Shown: positions 1 to 11,865 of the stretch, piece after piece
How positions within the stretch are numbered: position 1 is the stretch's first letter
Layout of the letters: each line of letters begins with the position of its first letter
Source of the DNA: Heliocidaris tuberculata
Lineage: Eukaryota; Echinodermata; Echinoidea; Camarodonta; Echinometridae
Direction: 5' to 3'
NCBI GenBank assembly: GCA_025618425.1
Contig: CM046839.1
Location: 5,840,858 to 5,904,857 of the forward strand
Length of the DNA stretch: 64,000 nt
The notes under the pieces: generated by a model
The model's input: the letters and a program-made list of their open reading frames with translations, nothing else
The model's database searches: none
Told to the model about the DNA's origin: nothing
Made by a program: the position numbers and the translations under genes

Positions 1-978
1 GGCGGCACCAGGATTTTTAAAGTGGGGGTGGGGGGGGGCAAATGGGGGGGCAAAAGAAAATGTTGGGGGGGGGGCAAGGGCGGACAAAAACAATTTTGAC
101 ACTTTTTGTAGTGAAAATGTACAGAATATTCGGCTATAAACCTACCCAGATATGAGGACATTTTGAGCATCTAGCTGAACTGCCCGATTATAAAGAGGTG
201 TTAGTTATATACTGCGAGCGAGCGAAGCGAGCGAGCAAAAATTTTGACATTTTTCATAGTAAAAATGTACAGAAATTACATATTCGGCTATAAAACTACC
301 CCAATATGCATGAGGACATTTGAGCATCTTGCTGCCCGATTATGAGGTGGTAGTTATTTATTGCGAACACTTTTTGTCGTGAAAATGTACAAAAATTATA
401 TTCGGCTATGAAACTACCCAGATATGAGGACTTTTGAGCATCTTGCTGCCCGATAATAAGGTGGTAGTTATACATTGCGAACGGGCAAAAATTTTGAAAC
501 TTTTTGTGGTGAAAATGTACAGAAATGATTATTTAGCTATAAAACTACCCCAATATGAGGACATTTGATCATCTCGCGGCCTGATTATGTGGTGGGAGTA
601 ATAGGCCTGTATTGCGAGCGAGCAAAAATGTTGACACTGTTATAGTGGAAATGTACAGAAATTATTCGGCTATAAAACTACCCAAATATGAGGATATTTA
701 CACGAGCTGAGCGAACAAATTTGCCCCATGCCCCCCCCCTCCCCCCACCTTGATGCCGCCACTGCTTTCCAAGTTTCTGTTTTCTTTCTTTTTCCTTCTT
801 TTCTCCATTCCTTTTTCACTTTTTTCTTTACTTTTCTTTTCTTTTTCATTTTCCACCCTTTTATTTTTTTTCACTCCGAAAATTATTGGGGGGGGCAACT
901 GGGGGGGCAAAGCTTCTGACTGGGGGGGGGGCAAATGCCCCCCCCCATGCCCCCCCCCCCCCTTGGTGCCGCCACTGA
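1..978. mobile_element. TIR-bounded poly-G/poly-C element with internal tandem repeats
   Basis: The window opens with GGCGGCACCAGG and the region closes at about 961-974 with CCTTGGTGCCGCC, its inverted match, so the block looks like one non-autonomous DNA element. Just inside both ends lie long G runs (left) and C runs (right). A second right-end-like sequence, CCTTGATGCCGCC followed by ACTG, sits at about 750-766, so the right part may be a nested or duplicated end. The middle holds about five tandem units (separate entry). No transposase is visible; the open frames here are low-complexity or C/T-rich. The true left edge may lie just before base 1. Confidence 0.6.
76..715. repeat. five tandem ~125-bp units
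   Basis: The landmark GTGAAAATGTACAG (with variants) recurs at about 110, 259, 379, 509 and 642, spacing 120-149 bases. Each unit continues with ATTCGGCTATAAAACTACC, an ATATGAGGACATTTGAGCATC block and a GCCCGATTAT block. The first unit ends in the GC-rich motif CGAGCGAGCGAAGCGAGC at about 210-236, which reappears in the opposite orientation near 9500 and 9600. Units are diverged and differ by small indels. Confidence 0.75.
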
Positions 979-1049
979 TCCAGGCCCAGCGGTATTTCCT
1001 TAAAACTTAAAACTTAAAAATTCTAGTGCACGTTTCAAGCCACTGAAAG

Positions 1050-1710
1050 TGAACGGGGTTAAAGCTCATGTACAGTATTGGCAGCAAAAAGGAAATTGGA
1101 GAGAAACATGTTAAATATATAGTCTCATGTTGTTCTCCTTGTATCAAAAGATGTAAGTAAGAGATCATTTGGTATTCCATCTATGATTTCCGGTGAATTT
1201 CAATATCTGTAAGGAATGCTCGATCACTGCCATTATGCTAGGACCCTTCCACCCCGACGGCTCCCCGCACAGCAACAGTGTGACCAGTGTTAAAAATGGA
1301 ATTATGCTATAATAGGGAGCAGCGCAAAATTCTGCTATAAATCAACCCCCCCCCCCCAAAGAAAAGAAGGTTTTTAAGCATTTTTGGTTGTACATGTATT
1401 TACCCAAATATTCTCTGACAAGGAAAAAAAAAATAAAAAATTGTGCAGTGTACAGTGTATAGCACACGTGTAAAACCAATGAGTAGCTACACACAGTGAT
1501 ACACATGCTGTAATGCGATTTACACGTGTGTGTACAGTGTATAGCACATGCTGCCTTTGTTGGGATTTTACGTGCCTGTCCCGGCACACAAATTAGATTT
1601 TGCCTCTTATTTGTCTTAGTATTGCTAGTATCTTGCTTTTTATCAACAAAAAGTGAAGAAATCTGACGAACAGTTTTGGGAGGCTTACTAAAACTCCACA
1701 TGACCTTTAA
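1050..1710. repeat. copy 1 of a diverged segmental duplication
   Basis: This non-coding stretch aligns by eye with 2445-2955: both have TTAAAGCTCATgtACAGT, then GTTCTCCTT/ATTCTCCTTTTATC, a CATTCCAT..ACGATTTC block, AATATCTGTAAGAA, ACCC..CCACCCGA and a final TTTTGxGGGCTTAC..AAACT block. No protein-coding frame is conserved between the copies. A poly-C run interrupts it near 1345. Confidence 0.5.
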
Positions 1711-2444
1711 GGCTTAACAAAATTACAGTTTTCTTAACTCTGAATATTCATCATGCCCATGAATGATATCTTTTTTTTATCTAAGCTTGAGAAATAAATA
1801 TTATTTCCCTTTAAACATTGGATTTTTTAAAAATCTGTCGTTTCTGCCGTTCCAGATGTTATCTTCAGTCTATAGCTGTAGGCCTCGATTATGGAGTTAC
1901 AAACTTATCTATATTTCTAACACAGGTACTACTGTGTGCGTATGAATAATTTCTATAAATTGTAGTCAGTTATAAGAAACTATTATCATTTTGTCATGAT
2001 TTCGAGCAGTATTTGAATTTTAGACCTAATCATTTATCTATTTGTATACGTTGTACATGAGCTTTTTGCTGTAGTGATGAATATTATTGAATAAATCTAA
2101 TCAATTCAAATCAGATCGAATTAAATCAAATCAAATGAATAAAACACTCTAACGTTCTTTACGAGAATCACGTCTTTGTTTCTTGTGTGTTTCCCTATTG
2201 TTCATTAAAGACCATAAAGGTTTACATGTCTTTTTAAGACACAAATTTTTTAATGAGATTGATGGATAGGGATGGATGCAATTCTTTCATAATATTACAG
2301 GTTCAGTTATAGTGAGAAAGAGGTTCAAACCTATCAGAATTCACTGCATTTCAAACTCATTCGACCGTAACTGTATACCAAAATAATGACTTCTGTGAGA
2401 GCGAGGGCGTTTTCTACTGACCACTTCAACTTAATTGTACACCC
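1711..2444. other. non-coding spacer with a LINE-like 3' tail
   Basis: AT-rich spacer. At about 2090-2140 an AATAAA-like stretch is followed by AATCAATTCAAATC-type repeats, which resembles the short-repeat tails of CR1-like LINEs seen at 23940 and 43950. I see no gene. Confidence 0.35.
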
Positions 2445-2955
2445 TCTTTAAAGCTCATAGACAGTCTCGGTAGCAAAAATCATACTGGCAAGAAACTTAT
2501 CTAACATAGTCACATACTATTCTCCTTTTATCATAAGACACATGTACGAGATTATTTAACATTCCATTCACGATTTCGAACAAATTTTAGTGTAAATATC
2601 TGTAAGAAACGCTTGGTAACGGCTTTTCACTGCCTCACGCTAAGACCCTATCCACCCGAAGGTTCGCCGCACGATAAACTCAGCGCTTCGCACTATGTGT
2701 AGCGTATTCTATACACACAGCAATCCTCATGTGAGTAGTGTGTGTGGCCGTTGTTTGAATTTACATCCCCTCTTTTTTGGGCCAGGGATTTTTATTACTT
2801 TTCACTATCATTCGATAAACATTTCACTTAAGGAGGAAAAAACTTCACAGCATCTTAGTTATGTTAGTATCCTGCTATTTATTAAGTAAAATCAAAGAAA
2901 TCTCACGAAAAGTTTTTGAGGGCTTACCCAAACTATCTGTTACCTTTAAGTGACC
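2445..2955. repeat. copy 2 of the diverged segmental duplication
   Basis: Partner of 1050-1710. The conserved blocks keep the same order and orientation, about 1.3-1.4 kb apart, so this is a direct duplication. The insert between blocks differs between copies, pointing to later insertions or deletions. Confidence 0.5.
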
Positions 2956-3253
2956 CATATACAAAGAGTGTCCATCCATCCAAAGTTTGTCCTTTGTTGT
3001 CAATCTTTCATCTTCTGTCCTCCATCTTGGCTCCTTCTTGGCTCTTTCTTCCATTCCCTTTTATAGATTCCATAACCACTCACCACGTATATGTTAACTA
3101 TAAACGACGAGTAGAGATTTCCAGCCGTTATTTCTTGTTAATTCATGAATTAATCCTTGATTTATATATTCTTGTACATGTCATATGTATGTATGTATTA
3201 ACAGGGGCATCGATCTGTATTTCGGATGGGGGGGGGGGGGGGGGGATAAGACA

Positions 3254-4502
3254 GCCTAACGCAGCGTTTTTCAACCGGGGTGCCGCGAGAGAAATTTAGT
3301 AAAATGAAAAATATACATTTTTGAATAACATTTAACCAAGGAATAAAATTATGTCAGCTAGGTGAGGAAACTATTAGAAGGTGAAATATTCATCAAATAG
3401 CAATTAAAACCTCACAAATTATAAACATCTTCTTAAAAATTTTCTGCTCAGTCGCCAGGCGACTTCACAAAATGGTAATTTGGTTATTTACATAGGTTAT
3501 TTATAGGTGACTATATGACGCCAAATTTTGAAAATAAAGAGAAAGGGAAACTGGGTTTACGTACCGTATCTCCTCATATGTAAAGCCCAGATAGAGAAAA
3601 CTTGAAAGCTGTTTGTAATTTATGATGAAATTGAGATTAGTCTGAAAAATCCTCAAACATGCACACAAACCAATTATTTATGTATTACAAATAAGTGAAT
3701 AATGCATCTGCCCTACAAATGAAATTCAAAAGAAAATTTGGAAAAAAAAATTGGTCACTCGCTTCACTCGTTCGCAAATAAGTATGAATTCATGATTTTG
3801 GATCCCGGTGTTACTACTTTTGCAAATAATATTTATCCAAAGTAATAATTTCAGCATAAATTAAGAAGAGATGCAAAAGAAATGTCCGTCGCCCTACACC
3901 CCTCCAGTCCTTGCAAATAAGGGCCAAGAAAGTGATTTTCTAGCTGAAACACACGGATCACCATCAGCTTAGATGACCCCCCCCCCCTATGCCAAGTTCC
4001 AGATACGCCACTGGATGGGGATGACGCGAAAATTTCAATTTCTTAAAAGGGTGCCGTGACTTTAACCCTTTCAAGACAATTGACCACATTTTGTGGTTTG
4101 GCTTAATAACTTTTGATTCAGAGTTCTAAAAAATATACCAGATGCATGAGTAGAAAGAGCAAAAATTTCTGCACACACTGTGTGCATTTTTGTTGCATGA
4201 CCACATTGCGTTAGATGCCAGGAATTTAAAAAAGGAGAATAAGCTTTAAAATCCTTAAATTGGCAACACATTGAGATGTTCAAAATCATTTTTTAAAATC
4301 AAAATTGGCAATTTTTAAAAACCTTTCAACACAATTCTTAACCATGTGTGTCGTTTTCAGACATTACATCTTATTGGAACCATGTAGCACTGAAAGAAAA
4401 ATATTATTGTTGCCAATTTGAAGAACAAAATGTGATCAATTTAGCCTTTAAATAATTCCTGTCCTGAAAGGGTTAAAGAGGTTGAAAAACGCTGGCCTAA
4501 CG
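3254..4502. mobile_element. hAT-type MITE with 8-bp target duplication
   Basis: The element spans 3262-4494. It starts with CAGCGTTTTTCAACC and ends with the perfect 15-bp inverse GGTTGAAAAACGCTG. It is flanked on both sides by the identical 8-mer GCCTAACG (3254-3261 and 4495-4502), the length expected for hAT transposition. The TIR sequence is of the hAT type (CAGxGxTTxTCAACC). No transposase frame is present, so it is non-autonomous. A second element is nested near its right end, and a poly-C run at about 3977 may mark another insertion boundary. Confidence 0.85.
4062..4476. mobile_element. piggyBac-type MITE nested in the hAT element
   Basis: TTAA at 4062-4065 is followed by CCCTTTCAAGAC; the far end reads GTCCTGAAAGGG then TTAA at 4473-4476. 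Near-perfect 12-bp TIRs beginning CCC with TTAA on both sides are the signature of piggyBac transposition. Sub-terminal sequence (ATTGAxCACATTTTGT) is also inverted between the ends. Removing the 407 bp plus one TTAA joins the hAT right end smoothly. No coding frame is seen inside. Confidence 0.8.
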
Positions 4503-6839
4503 TAACGATGTTCGTTTCGAACTCATTTCAATCATCATAGCATTGATGAAGATGTAGATGATAGTGATGATGATGGTGATGATAAAAATAATGATGATGC
4601 TGATGCTGCTGATGATGATGAAAATAATGAGAACATTAATAATAGCAATATCAATAATAATAAATTAGTCATTATTATAAATATCATTATCATTGTTGCT
4701 GTTGTTCTTATGCGAGCGCAGGAAGCAGGAATATACGTTTCAATTCTCATAAATAAGGGAAATAATATTGCTATGATGGTTACAGTTACATGATATTTAG
4801 TGAAAATTACAAATAATTTATGTCACAACACAAATTTTAATTTGAATCATGTTATTCAAAATTTTCTATTTTTACTAGGAGTGCATTCATGCTTAAGATA
4901 AGCCCGATCATTCAGCTCTCTTGGCCAACTCGATTTTGCGCTGAGTCCGAAATATCCAGTGCCCCATCCGCCCCTCTTTCAACGGCTCTGGGTGGAAGTG
5001 CATTGTAATTCATTATATATTTAGGAGTCATCATTCATAATCAAAGGCACATTTTCAGTTCAGTGGATGGTCTGTAATGCCCATACATCCTTAAGACTAC
5101 ATTATAGTTAATTCTGTCTGAGATGTTCTAAGCGTAGATAAGTATATGTTTAAACTCTTGCACTTGGCCACTTTCAAAATTGAATCTCCACCCTCTTATA
5201 AGCATTTTGAATAGTTCCTGTTTGTGTTGTCGTTCAATATTTGATACCCCCTTTTTTTACGTTACGTAACTGCATATACTGGAAACCTATTCACGAGACA
5301 CTGTTCTCTTTGACCGGTCTGTTCCGATTCATTGATGTTTCGCTACCCAGTGTCCGAGTACTTTCAATAGACGCGAAAAGCACGCTAATCTTTAAGGAAC
5401 ATCGGGATAAGTGGACAACTTATAAGGTTTTGAGGAAGGACCTTACCTTTATCGAAATCGGGATAACACGCTTTCAACATGAGAGTCCTTATTCTTTGTT
5501 TGATTTTAGTCAGAATGGACTATTTTTGCAAAGTATGATGTCAACTCTTTCTCAAGAAATCGGATTTTGTGACAACAGCAGGCTGTTCGACTGCAAGCCT
5601 TCAAGCTCTTTGTAGGGACGTCCAAAGACCAAATTTAGACTCGTACCGGAGTGTACTCGAACAGATCATAAATCTATATTCTAAGTAATATTCTGCAGCG
5701 CATGTGCATGATTGTGAAGGATAAACAGCACATCAGTATCTACCAAGTGTGAAGTAAGTATTATTATTTTATAGCCGTATGAACAAGGTACGAATAATGT
5801 CGTATTTGCAGAAAATATATTTCGATTACATTATTTATACTTGCATTTCATGAATATTACAGTTTTATGCTAAAGCACTGATTATTTGCACTAGAATATA
5901 TAGTATACCACACATAGCGACTTTTCTAAAGTCCAGTAGATTGGTACAGAAAATCAATTGAATTGTGCACTTTTTCACAAAAGCATAAAATTTGGCATGT
6001 AGGTAGAGTCTTTTATGCCGAATAATTTTGGATATGGGGCCACCAAGAATTCGGGCACTTTTTTTAATGGCCCTCTTAGGGTCTTTCCCCTTCAAAGTTG
6101 ATGTAATCAAAATCTAGTTTGATATAATGAAATATGTAATATTCCCGGCCTCTAAAATCAGACAAATGCTTTAAGTGCCCATTAAAAAAAAGGCCATCCT
6201 ATGTATCAAAATATTATAAAGTCACTGATTTGTTGAATATAAGTAAAATGCTTCTTATTGTGATCAGTCAAAATTGGGTCTTTGAAATCAACAACATAGG
6301 TGCGACAGGTGCCCAGTAAAAAAAAAAAGGCCCATAAAGGCAAAAAAAAAAAAATTATCCTCAAAATAAGATTTGTAAACAAATATTTAATTCAAACTTT
6401 AAGTGGTAGACATTAATTTGGAAATCAAGGTCATATAAAAATCCCACTTTATAGGAATCACATGGGCCCATTGATGGCACATCAAAGACAATTCTTTCCC
6501 TCACAAGAGGGTTGCCTAATTCAACACGGCCCCCGAAGTGTTTGAATATGCAAACTTGCATATAACTATGAGTTTGTGCTTTAAAGTATAACGACTGGCA
6601 AGGCAGTATTCTATACGCAGAATACCTCTAGTGTAGGGTCACTTCATTTCATTAAGATATTATATCATTATATCATATATTATATCACATTCAAAATGAC
6701 CACTAGTCTGTTTCAAGATGTGTGTTTTTTTTTTTTTTTTTTTTTTGCATTAAGTTTATGCTGCATGTGCCTTGAAGCTTATATCGTATAGGGAGAAAGT
6801 TATGGATGTTGCAACTTTTTTACCTAAAATAGACATAAG
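4503..6839. other. non-coding spacer
   Basis: Contains a GAT/AAT-rich low-complexity stretch at about 4545-4690. An unrecognised open frame at 5241-5615 starts only with TTG, has no family motif and is not called a gene. Poly-A and poly-T runs lie near 6320, 6345 and 6727. Nothing else is identifiable. Confidence 0.4.
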
Positions 6840-6854
6840 CGTGTTACAATGTTG

Positions 6855-7115
6855 TTGTTGTTGATTAGTGTTTTATGGCAATCAGTCAATTTTGACTATT
6901 ATCACCAACTATATATATATATATATTTTTTTTTAACAAAATTTAATCATTTGAATAATACAATTGACTTCTCTCTTCTTTTTTTGTATTTTTTAAAAAG
7001 TTATTATTATATATATTTATATATATATATATATATTTTCTTTAAAGATAAAATAGTATCATGCCAGGTTACCGAGTCCTGTCGGTTCTAAATTGGCACC
7101 GTCCTGACAAACCTG
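6855..7115 (+). repeat. interspersed repeat copy (partner in inverse orientation at 31775-32000)
   Basis: The blocks GGCAATCAGTCAATTTTGAC, CTATTATCACCAAC, AGTATCATGCCAGGTTACCG and AAATTGGCACCGTCCTGACA recur, reverse-complemented and in order, at 31775-32000 in the first SPG11 intron. This explains the small open frame starting at 7061 as repeat sequence rather than a gene. The family is not recognised. An AT microsatellite at 7010-7035 interrupts it. Confidence 0.7.
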
Positions 7116-7319
7116 CTCGTGTTTTGTACGAAGGTTTCTCGGAAACAAGTTTCCTATGTCTCTCGGGTGCAGACAGGGGGCTCCCTTTGGGATACCTCAA
7201 TATCTTGAAACTCGAAAGGAAAAGAATAAACAAAATCAAGGAAATCAAAGAAGGTTCTTTTCCGAGAAAATTGGTTTCGCGCAATCTCGCATTTCTATCA
7301 AAAGGAATTTAATAACAAA

Positions 7320-7788
7320 CATTTATAGCAAGTGCACTGATCTTTACTTTTACATAATTTACTGAAAAAAAAAAAACATAAGCAAACAAAATATGGGCTT
7401 TTAATGAACTTGGTGCTGTTAATCTTAATAAGATACTGATAGAAATAAAAACTACTCAACAAACCAAAATGTTTTCAAGACAAGCCTGAAACATGGAAAA
7501 GACTTATTTTCCATAATTATGATATGCCTGTCATAGGTAACAGACTTATAATACACATACCCTGTACGCGTAAAATACTCCTGATCCTTTTAAAAGAAAA
7601 GGGTCTATTAATATATGGAATTCTATACCTGTAATGTCCCCTTCAGTGGGATATTACTGTCAATACTTGAAAAGGAAATCAAGTTCAAAAGGGTTTGCAA
7701 TTGTATTCTACATTCCTCATAGATGACCGTTTTGGGGTCAAAAATTTCTTGTGATGAGACAAAACATGAAATACCCTTATCCATAATG

Positions 7789-7819
<31 letters not shown>

Positions 7820-7930
7820 TACATACACATATTTGTTTAACCTTTGTGGTTATTCAGTTATTTTCAACTGCTAAAAAAAAAAAGAAGACAAAACAACAAC
7901 ACTCGGATGTGTATTCTGCATCTCGTTAAG
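7320..7930. other. AT-rich spacer with (TA)n
   Basis: No coding sequence recognised. A (TA)n microsatellite lies at about 7788-7815 and a poly-A run at about 7874. Confidence 0.4.
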
Positions 7931-7935
7931 GATGC

Positions 7936-8300
7936 TCATTTTTGGTCAAAACGTTTCGTTCTTTGAACGAAACGAACAACTGCATTTTGTATTTTTGAAT
8001 CTGTTGATTTTAAAAGTCCTTGAATCTCTTCAGGGTTAATACAATTTGTTTCAGAAAGGAGCATAGCTCTTTCTATAATATATCTCGGGCACTTTGCCAT
8101 ATAGTGTTCAACAGTTTCTATCACGGGGCATGAACTACAATGTCCCGTTGGGTGTAATCTCATTCTGGCTAGATCTTCATTAAGACCTACACATCCAAGT
8201 CGTAGTCGACGGATAATCTTTTCTTTTGCTCGCCCTAATTTACAATTATAGGTCGGTGAAACCAACCATGAAACCAATGTAAAGGTATATCTTAATGCTG
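7936..8300 (-). pseudogene. 3' fragment of a non-LTR retrotransposon ORF
   Basis: Read on the minus strand this frame encodes a LINE polyprotein C-terminus: an RLRLGxxxLNEDLARM block followed by the cysteine cluster CSSCPVIETVEHYMAKCPRY (CxxC-x7-H-x4-C). That pattern is typical of the region after the reverse transcriptase or RNase H in several LINE clades. The frame stays open to 8439, but upstream of about 8300 it is G/C-run sequence from another repeat, so the LINE is 5'-truncated there. Reverse transcriptase and endonuclease domains are absent. A dead fragment. Confidence 0.7.
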
Positions 8301-8302
8301 AA

Positions 8303-8425
8303 CAGGGGCGTAGATAGCGGGGGGATGGGGGTATGCATCCCCCCAACTTTTCGGGTGGGGGGATGGTGTGTACAAACATCCCCCCAGGTTTCATCCCACC
8401 AAAAAAAAAAAAAAAAAAAAAGTGG
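8303..8425. repeat. poly-G/poly-C flanked repeat with poly-A
   Basis: GGGGCGTAGATAGCGGGGGG, internal C6/G6 runs and a terminal CCCACC followed by about 21 A residues. It resembles other G/C-run elements in this window (1-978, 25057-25280) but its boundaries are uncertain. Confidence 0.4.
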
Positions 8426-8439
8426 GGGAAAATATACAT

Positions 8440-9720
8440 TTCTATATTATGTTGTAGATAAATATAATTTGATATATTATATCTATTAATTTTATTTTTA
8501 TATATTCTTTATTTCAATACAAATGTTATATATCTGTGTACAATATTGTAGATTTATATGAATTTATCAATATTTATCTACAATGCTGTCGTGGCTTCTG
8601 ATTTTTCCCAATATATTTTTACACCACTAGAAAGTGAAAACCACCTACTTCAAATTATACAACAAGGGTGTTGATCTGGGAGTGATAGGGAGGTATAATT
8701 TTTTTTGTAATGAAGTTGGGGGGGGGGGGGTGTTGGCCTGCATGTGTAACCATCCCCAAATATATTTAGAGGTGATTTTTTCGAAACCACAATGCAGAAA
8801 AATTATTTAGATTAAAAGTACATGTAATTATTCTGGATTTAGATGGTTCAGTCGGTAACTTTCCTTTATAATGCAATTCTGCAAAACTGAAATGAAATGT
8901 GGTGGAAATGTGGTGGAATCGAATGTGGTGGAGAAGGAGGTAATACATCACACCCAATATTTATTGAGGATGATGATGACCTGTGTCATCATCACCCAAC
9001 TATACAAAGAAGAATTATGAAATGACAATCATAACATGTAGGCCCGGTCAGAAGCACCGCACAGTGCCCCTTCTTTTCCCATTAACTTCAGATAAGTACG
9101 CCCATTTTTCTTTCGAGTGAGTCCCATTCCATATTCTTTTAAGTGGCCATTTTGATAATTACACCTCATCCCTCACCTTACCTTTGATAAATGCTCCTAT
9201 TTCAACGAGAGCATTTCCCCCCTTTTAATCCCTTTTATTCCTTTTAATGTAACAAGTCATTTTTTTTCTTTGTAATAATATAGACACTGATTTATTTTTT
9301 CTACTTTATATAAGAACATTTTCCCGTTCTTATAAATGCCCCTTTCAGGTGTTATATAAGTGCCCCTTTTCACCTGTGATGAACTGCCTTTTCTACCTTT
9401 TCTACACATTCATTTATTTTTTTAATTGAAGTGTCCTTTTCCCTTTTCAATAACATGTGCCCCTAATCCAAAGTGACTTAGAGCCAGTATTCCCAAATGC
9501 TCGCTCGCTACGCTCGCTCGTATTAAAAGTATAGCTTATTAAATAAATTTTCCATTGTGAAATTTTGCAGTCACAATTTAAATTGCTATTGTTTGCTCGC
9601 TTCGCTCGCTCGCTCAATATTCAAATCATAATACAAAATTGCAAAGCATAATGCTAAAGTTGTATCTTGGATATGTAAAGAGAAAACCATGTACATGTTT
9701 ACAAACCCTCACCCCACACA
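8440..9720. other. non-coding spacer with GC-rich palindromic motifs
   Basis: Mostly AT-rich. It includes a G12 run near 8720, phrases around TGCCCCTTTT repeated at 9050-9450, and two copies of a GCTCGCTxxGCTCGCTCG-type motif at about 9498-9520 and 9594-9615, related to the motif at 210-236. No gene seen. Confidence 0.4.
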
Positions 9721-9724
9721 CACA

Positions 9725-9725
9725 C

Positions 9726-9797
<72 letters not shown>

Positions 9798-9864
9798 AGT
9801 GTGTGTGTGTGTGTGTGGGTGTGCGTGTGGGTGTGCGTGTGTGTGTGTGTGTGTACGTATATAA

Positions 9865-9912
<48 letters not shown>
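9725..9912. repeat. compound (AT)n(GT)n(AT)n microsatellite
   Basis: About 50 bp of AT repeat, about 80 bp of GT repeat with a few interruptions, then about 50 bp of AT repeat. The open frames reading through it on both strands are tyrosine/isoleucine/valine/cysteine low-complexity artefacts. Confidence 0.95.
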
Positions 9913-9914
<2 letters not shown>

Positions 9915-10137
9915 GGCCCTTCGGAGAAATCATTCCCCCAGGTATGAGGACCTGTCTACGCCAATGATGCTGAATAATCTAAATAGTGGAGAATTTCATT
10001 TCCAAGATTGTCATCATATTGAAAATACTGCATAAGTGTTGAAATGTAATTTGCATCTGATAATTTTGCATTTACATGTAGACATAAAGCATAAAAATGC
10101 CAAAGGGTTAATATTCTAAAGAATTATGTATTCAGGC

Positions 10138-10680
10138 TCTATTTCTTCAAAGGGACATCCAATCGTAATGGCAAGTTGCTCTGAAGCAGAAAAATCACAG
10201 AAGCAGATTGTTAAAAGTTTGAACGAAATCGAACAGATATGAAAGTTGCATGTAATCCCTACACAAAATTTGAATTTCAAATTTGCCCAACCGATAATGT
10301 CACTGTGAAGAAGCGGCGGACAACTCTCCCATTTGTTCCAACACACAGAATTACTAAAATGTCAATTTTTCAGAAAGTATTACCAAGGAGTTATTGGTAT
10401 TACTAATATATACATATATTAGTACTGCCCCGAGGGGAAAGGGGGCTTATGAGAAAAAGGAAAATTAATAACGGTGTACGACAGAGTTTACCGGGAATAC
10501 CTCACAAACGACTGACCCAACTGCCAATTTGCGATTCACATAGACTTAGTGATTTCATTTCTCAAACAGTGATAAGTTTCTTATTTTTGGTCCGATTTCT
10601 TTCAAACTTTCATCATGTTTCTCTTTTTTTCTGATTTTACACAAAACTTATTTAAAAGTTTGAATTGACCTTGAATAGGC
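10138..10680. mobile_element. foldback-type MITE copy, degraded
   Basis: The left arm (CAAAGGGACATCCAATCGTAATGG, then AGTTTGAACGAAATCGAACA) matches the left arm of 14956-15533. The right half contains its mirror (CCAATTTGCGATTC, TCCGATTTCTTTCAAACTTTC). The outer right end is eroded and a short insertion lies in the middle near 10390. No coding content. Confidence 0.55.
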
Positions 10681-10699
10681 GTTGCCGATGTTTAAGAAT

Positions 10700-11805
10700 G
10701 GGGCTATTAATTGACATTTTAGGTTGTTTCTTAAGGACATATTAGTTTTGTCTTTTTTCTATATGGCCACGAAGATGAAAAAAGAGGAAAGTGCAATTTT
10801 ATCATTTAGTTGTTTTGCATCTGATTATAATTTATTTTGGCATAATAACATTTATTTGCGGAAGAAGAGTATTTTTTGCTTCATCGGGATATCAATGTGT
10901 ATTGTTCATGAATAACTCTTCAATAAGAAGAGAAACATGTTATAAATGTTAGACTGATATTTTCTGTTTATAGAAATTTCCAGCACATCAGTACTAAATT
11001 CCACACTTTTATACCAAGTTATAAGCTTCCAGATATAACGTAAACTTTACAATGCCTATAGTCACATCTTAAATCACAACGGAGGCCATTTTGAATGTGA
11101 CGTCCATTTTGATGAAATGAAGTAACCCAACGATTCTACCTATAATAACCAGCTTGCAAATAGCTTTGCTTTGAAGCATAAACTCAAGTTACATGCAAGT
11201 AGGCATGTTAACACTTTGGCAGCTATTCTAAATTTGAATTTAAGTGTTGATTATTTTTCTTTCTTTTGAATGATATTTTGTCGATATATTTTCATATGTG
11301 TGAAGTTGCATGTGTATCCATGCGACATGTTATTTGGGTGGATATTACATGTAAAAGTATTCTGGTTAAGCCCGCCGCACACTATACAGTATACGATGGG
11401 TCTGCGATCTGATTTCAGAAGAAAACATAATAGCATTATATATATAAATAGTTAAACACATAACATATGTTAGATTGAGGTTCTGAATAGTTCATATAGA
11501 TAGTAAAAGCTTATAGACCTTATAAATATGTTGAAATTTTGGGGCACGCATGTTCATAATAATGATCCTATATAATGTTATAAATGCAAGGGACCAATCT
11601 TTTCTAACAGATTCGGATAAAATTGATCTTGTGCATTATCAGACTCAACACAATTTTACTGAGCATTATCACAAAGAAATAATAATTATCCACTTTATTT
11701 TTATCATAGTTATTATCATCATTTATTTTTAGTGATAACTGATGAGTCATGATCATTACCAATAGTGGAGATCATTAAAAGATTGATAATATATTAGTAG
11801 TAAAA

Positions 11806-11865
<60 letters not shown>

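Noticed and set aside
76..715. CRISPR-like spaced repeats
   Set aside because: Units are ~125 bp, contiguous and diverged, inside a eukaryotic transposable element; no cas genes.
5241..5615. 124-codon + strand frame
   Set aside because: Starts at TTG, lacks recognisable motifs and splice context; could be chance. Not called as a gene.
7061..7312. 83-codon frame starting at an ATG
   Set aside because: The 5' part is an interspersed repeat copied at 31775-32000, where the frame is broken.
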